Assembly (NCBI GenBank): GCA_023421875.1
Contig: JAEZSM010000076.1
Span: forward strand, 1-6,327
Direction: 5' to 3'
DNA: 6,327 nucleotides
DNA from: Spirochaetota bacterium
Lineage (GTDB): Bacteria > Spirochaetota > Spirochaetia > Treponematales > Rectinemataceae
Below the pieces are notes generated by a model that saw only the letters and a program-made list of their open reading frames with translations, searched no databases and was not told the origin of the DNA. A program made the translations under genes and the position numbers. Below, in pieces: positions 1-6,001 of the stretch (position 1 is the first letter of the stretch; every line of letters starts with the position of its first letter).

Positions 1-964
1 TGTGCCCCAGAAAGTAGATGATGAGGCAGGCCGAAGCCAGAACGGCGAAACAGATCTGGTAGCAGCGCTTCTTGCCGATGTGCTTGGATACCAGCACCGA
101 GATGGGAATGCAGATCATGGCCGTAACAAGAAGCAGGATCATCGCCAGGGTCGTGAGCGCCTCATTCCGGTAAATATACTTGAAGTAGTAGACCAGGATG
201 CCCTGGACAAAGTTGAGCGCCGTTAAATTGAGGGCGTAGGTTACTAGGACGATCACGTAGGGCTTATTGCGGAACACCGCCAGGAAGGTGGGAAAAAACT
301 TCTCCGTAGGCCTTTCTTCTCGGCTGTGCTCAGGCTCCTTGACCGAGAAAAAAGTGACCAAGGTGCTGGCCGCCATGAGGGCTCCCAGGACAGCCCCCAT
401 GAAGGAAAAGCCCGCCGAGCGGTTGTCGCCGAAAACTCCGACCAGGGGTAGAACCGCTCCGGCGCCCAGGATCGTTCCAATTACCGCGAAACCGAAGCGA
501 TAGCCATTCAGCGAAGAGCGCTCGTGGTAATCGCTGGTCAGTTCGGGGGTAAGGGAGGAATAGGGAATGTTCACCACCGTATAGGCGGTGTTGAGAAGAC
601 AGAGGGCCAGCGCCGCCCAGACGCCCAGCCAGAGCTGGTTTTCTATTCCAGGCTTGCTGAAGAAAAACCACATGCTCAGTGCCAGGGGAAGGGCGCCGAA
701 GAGCAGGTAGGGCCTACGCCGTCCCCAGCGGCTCCTGGTACGGTCGGAGACAAAGCCCATCATGGGATCGGTAACCGCATCCCAAAGCTTTCCCACCATC
801 ACCGCAGCCCCCGCGGCGGCGGCCCCCAGCCCCACAGTATCCGTGAGGTAGTTGAGGGTCCAGAAGCCCATGGCCGTGAAAAAAAGATTACCGCCTAAGT
901 CGGCGGCTCCAAATCCCAGCTTCGTAGCCTTGCTCAGGGTTCCGCTCTTCACTTTTTCCCTCAT
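1..964 (-). CDS. GPH-family (MelB-like) sugar:cation symporter, N-terminal 321 residues
   Basis: Twelve-helix inner-membrane symporter of the glycoside-pentoside-hexuronide family, taking up a sugar or glycoside with a cation. The frame is open from ATG at 964 to the window edge, so roughly the last quarter of a typical 440-470 residue protein is missing. Family signatures are clear: LWDAVTDPMMGFVSDRTRSR at residues 60-79, followed by WGRRRPYLLFG. D62 and D66 align with the MelB cation-site aspartates D55 and D59, and D22 with sugar-site D19. The VNIPYSSLTPE loop (131-141) matches the MelB DIPFWSL stretch but has N132 where MelB has D124, so substrate or ion coupling may differ. Hydrophobic helices recur throughout. 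The start is supported by GGAG 8 nt upstream and by the promoter at 995-1023. It is preceded by the FemABX gene on the same strand, 136 nt away. Family assignment is firm; the substrate cannot be read. Confidence 0.93.
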   Translation of the reverse strand, partial: MREKVKSGTLSKATKLGFGAADLGGNLFFTAMGFWTLNYLTDTVGLGAAAAGAAVMVGKLWDAVTDPMMGFVSDRTRSRWGRRRPYLLFGALPLALSMWFFFSKPGIENQLWLGVWAALALCLLNTAYTVVNIPYSSLTPELTSDYHERSSLNGYRFGFAVIGTILGAGAVLPLVGVFGDNRSAGFSFMGAVLGALMAASTLVTFFSVKEPEHSREERPTEKFFPTFLAVFRNKPYVIVLVTYALNLTALNFVQGILVYYFKYIYRNEALTTLAMILLLVTAMICIPISVLVSKHIGKKRCYQICFAVLASACLIIYFLGH

Positions 965-994
965 GAGGTACGCTCCATGTGAGTCGAATAATTC

Positions 995-1023
995 ACTATA
1001 TCCAGCTGAGCAGGAAGGGGCAA
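995..1023 (-). promoter_or_regulatory. Sigma70-type promoter for the GPH symporter
   Basis: Read on the minus strand, TTGCCC (1018-1023) lies 17 nt from TATAGT (995-1000). This is a 4/6 match to the -35 consensus and a 5/6 match to the -10, at ideal spacing. Transcription would begin near 988, giving a leader of about 24 nt with a GGAG Shine-Dalgarno before the ATG at 964. It suggests the symporter can be transcribed independently of the upstream FemABX gene. Sequence pattern only. Confidence 0.5.
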
Positions 1024-1064
1024 CCTGTTTCTCTGACGATCCTCTCTCAGGGCGTTATTGTTGT

Positions 1065-1080
1065 AAGCGGATTTCCGCTT
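1065..1080. repeat. Short perfect inverted repeat (6-bp arms, 4-nt loop)
   Basis: AAGCGG-attt-CCGCTT lies between the end of the FemABX gene and the symporter promoter, about 42 nt upstream of the predicted -35 box. In the minus direction no U-run follows, so it is a poor intrinsic terminator. It could be an upstream operator for the sugar transporter or chance. Confidence 0.35.
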
Positions 1081-1089
1081 TTGTTATCG

Positions 1090-1114
1090 AAAAAACCCGG
1101 TCAGGGCAGGCGGG
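1090..1114 (-). terminator. Weak candidate terminator at the FemABX 3' end
   Basis: On the minus strand a short stem (CCCG at 1111-1114 pairing with CGGG at 1096-1099, 11-nt loop) straddles the FemABX stop codon and runs directly into six T residues (1090-1095). The T-run position suits an intrinsic terminator, but a 4-bp stem is marginal. It fits the independent promoter seen for the next gene. Confidence 0.3.
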
Positions 1115-2075
1115 CGTAGGCCGACGGTTTCACAACATAATCCCAAGCCCCGGCCCTGGACACCCGTTGTCCGCCAAAGCCCGCCTTGAACCGGGTGCCT
1201 CCAGAAAGCGGATGATTATTGAAACCGGCCGGGGCCACTCCCATCAAATCCATGTTTACATGGCCCCAGCCCGAAGCATCGATCAAGGCAGTGGCCAGAA
1301 TCGCGCTGGGGCCGGCGGATAAACGCATTTCCTTTTTAGATGCGGAGAACAAATACCAAGCGGTATCCAAACAGCGGGCGATTATGGCCGTTGCCACCGT
1401 CTCGCCCAATCTTCTCGCCAGATAGAGTTCAAGATCGAGCCTCCAGACGCGGGCTGAGCGAAATAATTCCTTGAAATATACGTAATCCTCCAGATGTCGG
1501 TCCTGGCGCTTGGCGGTTTCGAGATGCAGGGCATAAAAAACCTCCAGCCCTTCCTCGCCTAAGCGCTCCACCCTGGTTCCTCTGCGCTCGGCCAGGCCGA
1601 TGGAGTAGCGGGTACGCTTATCGAATCGTCCGAGTATGGCTTCTTCTCCACCCCTCAGATCCACGAGCATCGTTTCCAGATCGCTATGCTCCACCAGGGA
1701 TTTGCGCAGGCGGCGCATGCCTGTGGACGCGTTCATTCTTAACTCCTGCAGCCTCGGATCGAGCACCACTCCTTCCGAATCTCTCCAAGGCCCCGCCATA
1801 AGGTCCCAGCGGATAAAAGCGACAGCCCGGGGAAGAAAGGAGAGCACTCTGTGGGAAAGTCTTTCCAAGGCCGCCCCGGCGTCCTGTATCAGGATATGGG
1901 AGGAATCCTCCAGCCCCGGCGGCACCGCGTAGGCCATTGCATAACCGTTTCCGATGGATCGGAGTAAAACCGGGAATCCCAGGCCTGTCCGCAAATTCTC
2001 CCACCCCTGGCCTTCTTTCCAGGCAATCCAGGCAGGATGGTTGTACAAGGCGGAGGGAAACCCATCAGTCCTCAT
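1101..2075 (-). CDS. FemABX-family peptidoglycan aminoacyltransferase
   Basis: FemABX enzymes use aminoacyl-tRNA to add amino acids to the diamino-acid side chain of lipid II, on the cytoplasmic face, building peptidoglycan cross-bridges. The 324-residue protein shows the family pattern: VDLRGGEEAILGRFDKRTRY (138-157) and following LAERRG, FYALHLETAKRQDRH (180-194), AWYLFSAS (239-246), GPSAILATALIDA (255-267) then NMDLMGV, FKAGFGG (296-302) and a terminal VVKPSAY. The length is close to the single-chain FemX type (about 335 residues) and there is no obvious coiled-coil arm as in staphylococcal FemA/B. The start ATG (2075) lies inside the last codons of the Rnk-like gene, an 11-nt overlap, with no strong Shine-Dalgarno, so coupled translation is likely. 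The amino acid donor cannot be told; glycine is plausible if the host is a spirochaete, where Orn-Gly muropeptides are known. Some members of this fold act on other substrates. Confidence 0.83.
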   Translation of the reverse strand: MRTDGFPSALYNHPAWIAWKEGQGWENLRTGLGFPVLLRSIGNGYAMAYAVPPGLEDSSHILIQDAGAALERLSHRVLSFLPRAVAFIRWDLMAGPWRDSEGVVLDPRLQELRMNASTGMRRLRKSLVEHSDLETMLVDLRGGEEAILGRFDKRTRYSIGLAERRGTRVERLGEEGLEVFYALHLETAKRQDRHLEDYVYFKELFRSARVWRLDLELYLARRLGETVATAIIARCLDTAWYLFSASKKEMRLSAGPSAILATALIDASGWGHVNMDLMGVAPAGFNNHPLSGGTRFKAGFGGQRVSRAGAWDYVVKPSAYARLP

Positions 2076-2445
2076 CGCTCAGATCCAGGAGCACCATGCG
2101 TACCAGGCCTCCAGGAGAATTGTAGGCAAAACGCTCGCCTCGCTCTCGGCCGATAAGAGTCATACCCAGGGGAGTCAATAGCGATATAGTGCCTTTCCCT
2201 CCATCAGCTTCGTTGGGGAAAACGAGTTTATAATCATATGTCTCGCCGCTGTCCAGGTTTTTTACGGTGACATAGGAATTCGGCCACACTCTGGGCAGCT
2301 TGGAGCCGCTCTGCTCTTGGGCCTCGAGAAAAGATACCCTGCTCGCCAGCGCCGCGGCCTTGTCGGTCTTCCTGTTCGCGCGAAGCAGGTTTACCAGGGC
2401 TTTTAATCGTTTCAATCCGTCTGCGAGTAGCATAACCCCACTCAT
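2065..2445 (-). CDS. Rnk-like protein with GreA/GreB C-terminal domain
   Basis: A 126-residue protein whose C-terminal part (about 54-125) is the GreA/GreB C-terminal fold as found in Rnk-type nucleoside diphosphate kinase regulators. Visible pattern: NSYVTVKNLDSGETYDYKLV (56-75), then FPNEAD, GTISLLTPLG (85-94) and IGRERGERF (98-106), closing with PGGL. Such domains bind RNA polymerase near the secondary channel. The first 50 residues are helical and basic (DGLKRLKALVNLLRANRKTD) and too short for the long Gre coiled coil with its acidic tip, so transcript-cleavage stimulation is not expected. The start is firm: AGGAGG (2451-2456) sits 5 nt before ATG. It overlaps the FemABX gene downstream by 11 nt, and a 118-nt gap separates it from the LuxR gene upstream. 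The domain call is strong; the exact role is unknown. Confidence 0.82.
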   Translation of the reverse strand: MSGVMLLADGLKRLKALVNLLRANRKTDKAAALASRVSFLEAQEQSGSKLPRVWPNSYVTVKNLDSGETYDYKLVFPNEADGGKGTISLLTPLGMTLIGRERGERFAYNSPGGLVRMVLLDLSDED

Positions 2446-2501
2446 GGCTCCCTCCTAAGAAAATTATGGCTTCGCGTATGAGTGGATAATAAGAATTTTA
2501 G

Positions 2502-2522
2502 AGTATACTGAGTAGTCTCAGT
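2502..2522 (-). promoter_or_regulatory. Palindrome overlapping a possible -10 of the Rnk-like gene
   Basis: A perfect inverted repeat ACTGAG-tagt-CTCAGT (2507-2522) abuts and shares a base with TATACT read on the minus strand (2502-2507), a 5/6 match to the -10 box about 57 nt before the Rnk-like ATG. No good -35 lies at 16-18 nt, which is typical of an activator-dependent promoter, but the whole call is tentative. Nearby, CTTGTA (2526-2531) and TACAAG (2551-2556) form a wider inverted repeat in the same AT-rich gap. Confidence 0.35.
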
Positions 2523-2563
2523 TATCTTGTATGTTTCCTGTATACTTATCTACAAGGTGAGTA

Positions 2564-3466
2564 TTATTCAGTCATGGATAAGTGGCTCGCCAAGTTGACG
2601 GCCCTATCTACCAACCTAAGCTTGCGACGGATATTATGGCGATGCCGCTCCACCGTCGCTTCGGCGATGCTCAATAGTTCGGCGATTTCCTTGCTCGTCC
2701 TTCCATTGCGTACCTGCACCGCAATTTCCCGCTCCCGGGGACTCAAGGAGGTCTCCGATTCAGGGCCCTTGCCTATCACCGTCATCTGTTGGCGAATCTC
2801 GGATACGAGCAGCGCGAGGTAGGAATCCCTCCTGGCCTGGTTGAGGCCGCTGTCCATCGCCCTCTCGGCTAGGGGAAGCACATCCACCGCGAGGCGCTCG
2901 CGATAGGTGTTGGAAATCTGGATTCTCTCCTGTTCGATCGTCGAGAGGATCTCACGCAATGCTGTATTCTTAGCTTCGAGTCTTTCGCCCGCCGATTTGA
3001 GCCGCTCTATCAGGTTAGCCGTACGGAGCATGGAAGCCAACACGACCATCACCGATTCCAAAAGCGATTTTTCTTGAGTAATAAACTTAAGCCCTGGATC
3101 GCCATAGGATAGAACGATGCGTCCTCCCCAGCCATCGGCCCTTTCTTTATCCATCGAAGCGACGAGGGGGGAGACTCCTGCATTATCCGGAGCCCCTGGA
3201 TCCTTTCCCGGCCCGTTTATCTCCTGCTGAGTCAAGAATTCCAGACCTTCGTAGCCATATCCCTCCGCCACCCGCCCCCCGGTGAGTTCGTTAAAGAAAT
3301 CTATCCGACAGCGGGCCTGTGATGGGTAACTCATCGCACCGCAAAGCGCCCTGGCCACACCATGGGCGGCCGCCTCGGGATCGGGCGCCGAGGCAGCCAA
3401 AAGGCAGATCGAGTATATGCACGCCAGCTCTTTTTCCCGTTCTCGTAAAAAAACCTCGGTATTCAT
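2564..3466 (-). CDS. GAF-like/LuxR-type transcriptional regulator
   Basis: A 300-residue cytoplasmic DNA-binding regulator. Residues 1-150 look like a GAF-type sensor of the kind beginning REKELACIYSICLLAAS, with MSYPSQARCRI (45-55) and a closing GGRIVLSYGDPGLKFITQEK segment. A charged helical linker (about 155-190) and a helical block LPLAERAMDS...YLALLVSEIRQQM follow, as in PAS/GAF-LuxR proteins of anaerobes. The C-terminus (241-297) is a LuxR helix-turn-helix: LSPREREIAVQVRNGRTSKE, then IAELLSIAEATVERHRHNIR and RKL. There is no receiver-domain phosphorylation signature, so control is probably by a ligand or partner at the GAF-like domain. Its ATG overlaps the stop of the tocopherol-cyclase-like gene (ATGA, 3463-3466), so the two are likely co-expressed. 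The ligand is unknown. The LuxR domain is certain, the GAF call moderate. Confidence 0.88.
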   Translation of the reverse strand: MNTEVFLREREKELACIYSICLLAASAPDPEAAAHGVARALCGAMSYPSQARCRIDFFNELTGGRVAEGYGYEGLEFLTQQEINGPGKDPGAPDNAGVSPLVASMDKERADGWGGRIVLSYGDPGLKFITQEKSLLESVMVVLASMLRTANLIERLKSAGERLEAKNTALREILSTIEQERIQISNTYRERLAVDVLPLAERAMDSGLNQARRDSYLALLVSEIRQQMTVIGKGPESETSLSPREREIAVQVRNGRTSKEIAELLSIAEATVERHRHNIRRKLRLVDRAVNLASHLSMTE

Positions 3467-4470
3467 GAAGACTCAGTATATCCCGGCACTCGGTTCTGGT
3501 ACATCAAATCACCGACCACTTCCAGGCCAGCCAGGCCTGTTTCGGCTTCATATTTAAGAACGCCTTCCCTGAAATATCGGACCGAAAGCCTCGCGTCTAC
3601 CGCCTCCGAGATGCGGCGCGAGAGCAGCCCCGAGACAGGGGCGCGCAAGGTGCCGCCCCTCGCTCTGCCTGCCTCGAATTCTATAGCCTCCGCCGCGCGA
3701 GTACGGGATCCTGGCCTTTCTATCCTGCAAAATACCTGGTGCTCGTTCACCGCAAGACTCGCTATCCTGGCTTTTGTATAGGTGGTAAAAAGTCGTCGGC
3801 TGCCTCCTAGGCTGCTCGCGCAAAGAAAACCGGTGAAAGCCGAGCTTGCCCAGGGAATTCTGGCCACCGAAAGCATGGCCGAATCGCCCCGGAAGGCAAA
3901 ATCGTTGGACTGAATCCAGAGCCAGGCTTGGGGCATAGACTTACCCCAGTCTTTTTCTATATAGCCCCTGCCGTTCTCGAATTCGATCCTGATATCCCCA
4001 GCCATTATCCAGCCCTCAACCCTGTGGTCCAGACTCACTAGCCCGTGGTTGCATTCCATGCCGGGCACGAAGGAAAAGGGTCCCATGACCCCGGGACTCC
4101 AAAAGGGCCTGGATAAGCTCGTCATGGCCCCATAATTCAGACTTCCCCGAATAGCCGTCTCGCCGTTTTCAAGTTCGAGCTGAATCCCTCGAGCCGAAAA
4201 GCGATTGGGTCCAACCCGTACATCCAGGATCTTTGAGGAAGCGGAAAAGGCGTTCAGGGGATATTCGAACCACCAGGATTTCCCTGTGCTGCCCTCCAGC
4301 GCCTGGACGAATGCATAGCCCTCCCCTCTTTCGCTTCCCAAGGCGATGCCGGGAATAAAGGACCAGGCACCCGCAGGCTGACCTCCCGTTTGCTTGAAAT
4401 ACCAGCCTTCGAAGTACGCCCTACGCTTGCTTTTGCCTTGAAAGGCTTCAGAACGCCAAGGATTGCCCAT
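3463..4470 (-). CDS. Tocopherol-cyclase-family (lipocalin-like) protein
   Basis: A 335-residue member of the tocopherol cyclase family, a double lipocalin-like beta fold that binds hydrophobic molecules; plant members close the chromanol ring of vitamin E. Conserved blocks are all present: YFEGWYFK (19-26), FIPGI (38-42), PGVMGPFSFVPGMECNHG (126-143), GYIEKDWG (169-176) and WLWIQSN (183-189). The role of the bacterial versions outside phototrophs is unknown to me. There is no signal peptide, so the protein is probably cytoplasmic. I chose ATG at 4470 because AGGAG sits 5 nt upstream. The frame extends to a TTG at 4512, but that has no Shine-Dalgarno and adds 14 residues unlike the family start. 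The last codons overlap the LuxR regulator (ATGA). A promoter candidate lies at 4513-4541. Family assignment is strong; enzymatic activity is not shown. Confidence 0.9.
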   Translation of the reverse strand: MGNPWRSEAFQGKSKRRAYFEGWYFKQTGGQPAGAWSFIPGIALGSERGEGYAFVQALEGSTGKSWWFEYPLNAFSASSKILDVRVGPNRFSARGIQLELENGETAIRGSLNYGAMTSLSRPFWSPGVMGPFSFVPGMECNHGLVSLDHRVEGWIMAGDIRIEFENGRGYIEKDWGKSMPQAWLWIQSNDFAFRGDSAMLSVARIPWASSAFTGFLCASSLGGSRRLFTTYTKARIASLAVNEHQVFCRIERPGSRTRAAEAIEFEAGRARGGTLRAPVSGLLSRRISEAVDARLSVRYFREGVLKYEAETGLAGLEVVGDLMYQNRVPGYTESS

Positions 4471-4512
4471 GGAGGCTCCTTTACTGCTTTGCTTGTGTGC
4501 CGGAATGTGCAA

Positions 4513-4541
4513 TTTAAACCATGGAACCGAGTAGTAAACAA
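4513..4541 (-). promoter_or_regulatory. Candidate promoter for the tocopherol-cyclase-like/LuxR pair
   Basis: On the minus strand TTGTTT (4536-4541) and TTTAAA (4513-4518) are 17 nt apart, a 3/6 and a 4/6 match to the consensus boxes. Transcription would start near 4506, giving a leader of roughly 35 nt with an AGGAG site. The -35 overlaps the repeat half-site TTTACTAC (4531-4538 read on the minus strand). A weak call, made because this coupled gene pair needs a promoter in the gap. Confidence 0.35.
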
Positions 4542-4608
4542 GCCCGCTTGCGACAGAAGAATCCCTATTCGCATCGGAAGTAGAAAAATCAAGAAATTTC
4601 TTTACTAC
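4531..4608. repeat. Wide inverted repeat GTAGTAAA...TTTACTAC in the divergent region
   Basis: GTAGTAAA (4531-4538) and its exact reverse complement TTTACTAC (4601-4608) are 62 nt apart. The right copy abuts a separate perfect 12-bp palindrome AAGAAATTTCTT (4591-4602). The core TACTAC occurs again at 4659-4664 inside the lipoprotein promoter. These could be half-sites for one regulator acting on both divergent genes. Visible repeat; function inferred. Confidence 0.4.
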
Positions 4609-4610
4609 GA

Positions 4611-4668
4611 AGAAGTATTAAAAACATTCATTAAAAAATTGTAGGAACACCTTTCCTGTACTACAATT
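4611..4668 (+). promoter_or_regulatory. Lipoprotein promoter with UP-like element and symmetric boxes
   Basis: TTGTAG (4639-4644) and TACAAT (4662-4667) are exactly 17 nt apart. They also lie within the two arms of a perfect 8-bp inverted repeat, AATTGTAG (4637-4644) and CTACAATT (4661-4668). Just upstream, 4611-4638 is AT-rich with two copies of ATTAAAAA (4617-4624 and 4630-4637), in the position of an UP element. A regulator binding the dyad would cover both RNA polymerase contact sites. The start would fall near 4674, very close to the AGGAGG Shine-Dalgarno (4674-4679), so either the leader is tiny or the start site is shifted. This weakens the promoter reading but not the repeat. Confidence 0.45.
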
Positions 4669-4684
4669 CGAACAGGAGGATGCC

Positions 4685-5080
4685 ATGAAACGTTTTCTCT
4701 ACATCGCCGTTGTCGTGCTGATTATTGTCTCTCTGGGGGGCTGTGCATCAATGCTCAAGTCCATGGGTGGCGTGTCGAAGGCTGAGCTCACCGCGCTCGA
4801 AGCGTCGATGGACGAGCGGCTCACTAAGATCAGTACGGCCTGGGAAGGCACCGAGACTGCGGTAAAAGAGGTCGAGGCAATGAAGAGTACTGTCTCTACC
4901 ATGCAAGCGGACATAGAAACTATCAAGGCTACCGCCAAGGACCTGGAGGATGCGCGGGCGACGATCAATTCCCTGGTCGCGAAGGTCGACACCCTCTCCA
5001 ACGATACGTTGATGAGATTAGCCAAGCTTATAGAAGAAGCCGTGGCTGCGGAGAAGCCCGGGGCGCCTACTTCCGAGTAG
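4685..5080 (+). CDS. Small coiled-coil lipoprotein
   Basis: A 131-residue secreted lipoprotein of no family I can name. Residues 1-19 form a lipoprotein signal: MKR, then a hydrophobic core FLYIAVVVLIIV, then the lipobox SLGGC with the lipidated cysteine at C20, followed by Ala rather than an inner-membrane-retention Asp. The mature part (about 31-120) is an almost unbroken amphipathic helix rich in Ala, Glu, Lys, Thr and Met, with heptad-like spacing of Leu/Ile/Val/Met and almost no aromatic residues (one Trp). This points to a coiled-coil oligomer in the periplasm, Lpp-like in layout but without a C-terminal lysine for peptidoglycan attachment; it ends PGAPTSE. The start is set by AGGAGG 5 nt upstream. 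It is the only plus-strand gene here and is divergent from the tocopherol-cyclase-like gene. A structural role in the envelope is a guess. Confidence 0.85.
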   Translation: MKRFLYIAVVVLIIVSLGGCASMLKSMGGVSKAELTALEASMDERLTKISTAWEGTETAVKEVEAMKSTVSTMQADIETIKATAKDLEDARATINSLVAKVDTLSNDTLMRLAKLIEEAVAAEKPGAPTSE

Positions 5081-5086
5081 AGGGCG

Positions 5087-5107
5087 GCTCTAGCCCAAGG
5101 CTAGGGC
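5087..5107 (+). terminator. Stem-loop at the convergent gene ends
   Basis: GCTCTAGCC (5087-5095) and GGCTAGGGC (5099-5107) form a 9-bp stem with one G-U pair and a 3-nt loop in the plus-strand transcript, 6 nt after the lipoprotein stop. No T-run follows, so intrinsic termination is doubtful. The stem includes the stop codon and last five codons of the permease gene on the other strand. It may act as a 3' mRNA-protecting hairpin. Confidence 0.4.
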
Positions 5108-6001
5108 GAACAGGGGTATAGTAAAAGCCGAGAGCACCGTCGTAACAAACACAAGGCGCGAGGCTAAGCTCACGTCGGCATCGTAGCGTTCGGCGAACAT
5201 CACGCTCTGGGCGGCCACTGGCATGGCGGTGAGGAAAACCGCCACTTTCGCTGGCAGGTCGCCTATTCCCAGTGCTTTTATTATTGCCAGCGAAATAAGG
5301 GGCATGAGGACGATCCGCACCCCGGTTCCGAGCCAGAGCTCCCAGCCTTCGGCCAGTCCCTTGAGAGGCACCTCCGCAAGGGTGGCCCCCACGACAACCA
5401 TGGAGAGCGGGGTTGTCAGATCTGACATGAAGCCGACGGCGTCGGACATGAACACCGGAAGGTCAAAGGGAAGAAACCAGAGTATGGCGCCGATCAGCAC
5501 CGAGATGATGCCCGGATTGATTAAGGCTTTGGCCAGCTTGCCCCAAGCCTTGCCACCAGAAAACAAGGCTACCCCATAGGTCCAGATAAAGGTCTGGAAA
5601 ACCACAACGTATATCGAAGCGTACATGACCCCGATCTTGCCGTAGATGCTGGCTACCACGGGAAAGCCCATGAAACCGCAGTTGGAAAATACGGTACCGT
5701 AAGAGATGACCTTTCGTTCTGCGTCTGGGAGCTTTCTATAGGCCAGCGTAGAAAAGACTATGGCGATGCTGTGGAGCAGAATAGCCCAGAGTCCCGTCTT
5801 CAGAAGATCCGGCAGGGCGGTTTTGGGTATGCTCCGGTCAAAGCCGGCTATGACGGTAAAGGGTATGGCCACATTGAGTATGAAGCCCGAAATCCCTCGG
5901 ACGAGATCCTTGTTGAGAACCCTGGTTTTTCTAGCCACGTACCCTATGACGATGAGGAGAAAAATCGACATGACCCGGGAGATTAGGGGGAGAGAATTCA
6001 T
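5090..6001 (-). CDS. AEC-family (auxin efflux carrier-like) permease
   Basis: A 303-residue inner-membrane transporter with about ten hydrophobic helices in two inverted halves, the size usual for bacterial AEC proteins. Signatures: IGYVARKTRVL (19-29), VAIPFTVIAGF (44-54), FSNCGFMGFPV (105-115), NPGIISVLIGAILW (162-175), TTPLSMVVVGATLAEVPL (196-213), AMPVAAQ...ERYDAD (259-276) and TTVLSAFTIPL (287-297). Characterised bacterial relatives move malate, malonate and other organic acids. Its ATG overlaps the stop of the fumarylacetoacetate-hydrolase-family gene by 4 nt (ATGA, 5998-6001), so the two are probably made together and this permease may carry that enzyme's substrate or product. No strong Shine-Dalgarno is seen, in keeping with coupled translation. 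Family firm; substrate and direction of transport not readable. Confidence 0.9.
   Translation of the reverse strand: MNSLPLISRVMSIFLLIVIGYVARKTRVLNKDLVRGISGFILNVAIPFTVIAGFDRSIPKTALPDLLKTGLWAILLHSIAIVFSTLAYRKLPDAERKVISYGTVFSNCGFMGFPVVASIYGKIGVMYASIYVVVFQTFIWTYGVALFSGGKAWGKLAKALINPGIISVLIGAILWFLPFDLPVFMSDAVGFMSDLTTPLSMVVVGATLAEVPLKGLAEGWELWLGTGVRIVLMPLISLAIIKALGIGDLPAKVAVFLTAMPVAAQSVMFAERYDADVSLASRLVFVTTVLSAFTIPLFALALG

Noticed and set aside
852..1322. A 156-codon plus-strand open frame crossing the 965-1100 intergenic region
   Set aside because: It lies opposite the symporter start and the FemABX 3' end, shows no recognisable domain and is low-complexity, as expected for an antisense shadow.
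2507..2522. The ACTGAG-tagt-CTCAGT hairpin as a terminator for the LuxR gene
   Set aside because: No U-run follows it on the minus strand, and it sits next to a -10-like box of the next gene, so a regulatory site is the better reading.
4471..4512. A 14-residue N-terminal extension of the tocopherol-cyclase-like protein from TTG at 4512
   Set aside because: No Shine-Dalgarno precedes the TTG, while ATG at 4470 has AGGAG at good spacing, and the family motif begins soon after it. The extension would also overlap the candidate promoter.
4390..4644. An 84-codon plus-strand open frame running through the divergent intergenic region
   Set aside because: It is antisense to the start of the tocopherol-cyclase-like gene, has no Shine-Dalgarno or domain, and ends in the AT-rich promoter region of the lipoprotein.
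5223..5579. A 118-codon plus-strand open frame opposite the AEC permease
   Set aside because: The permease frame on the minus strand carries clear family motifs over the whole stretch; the opposite frame has none.
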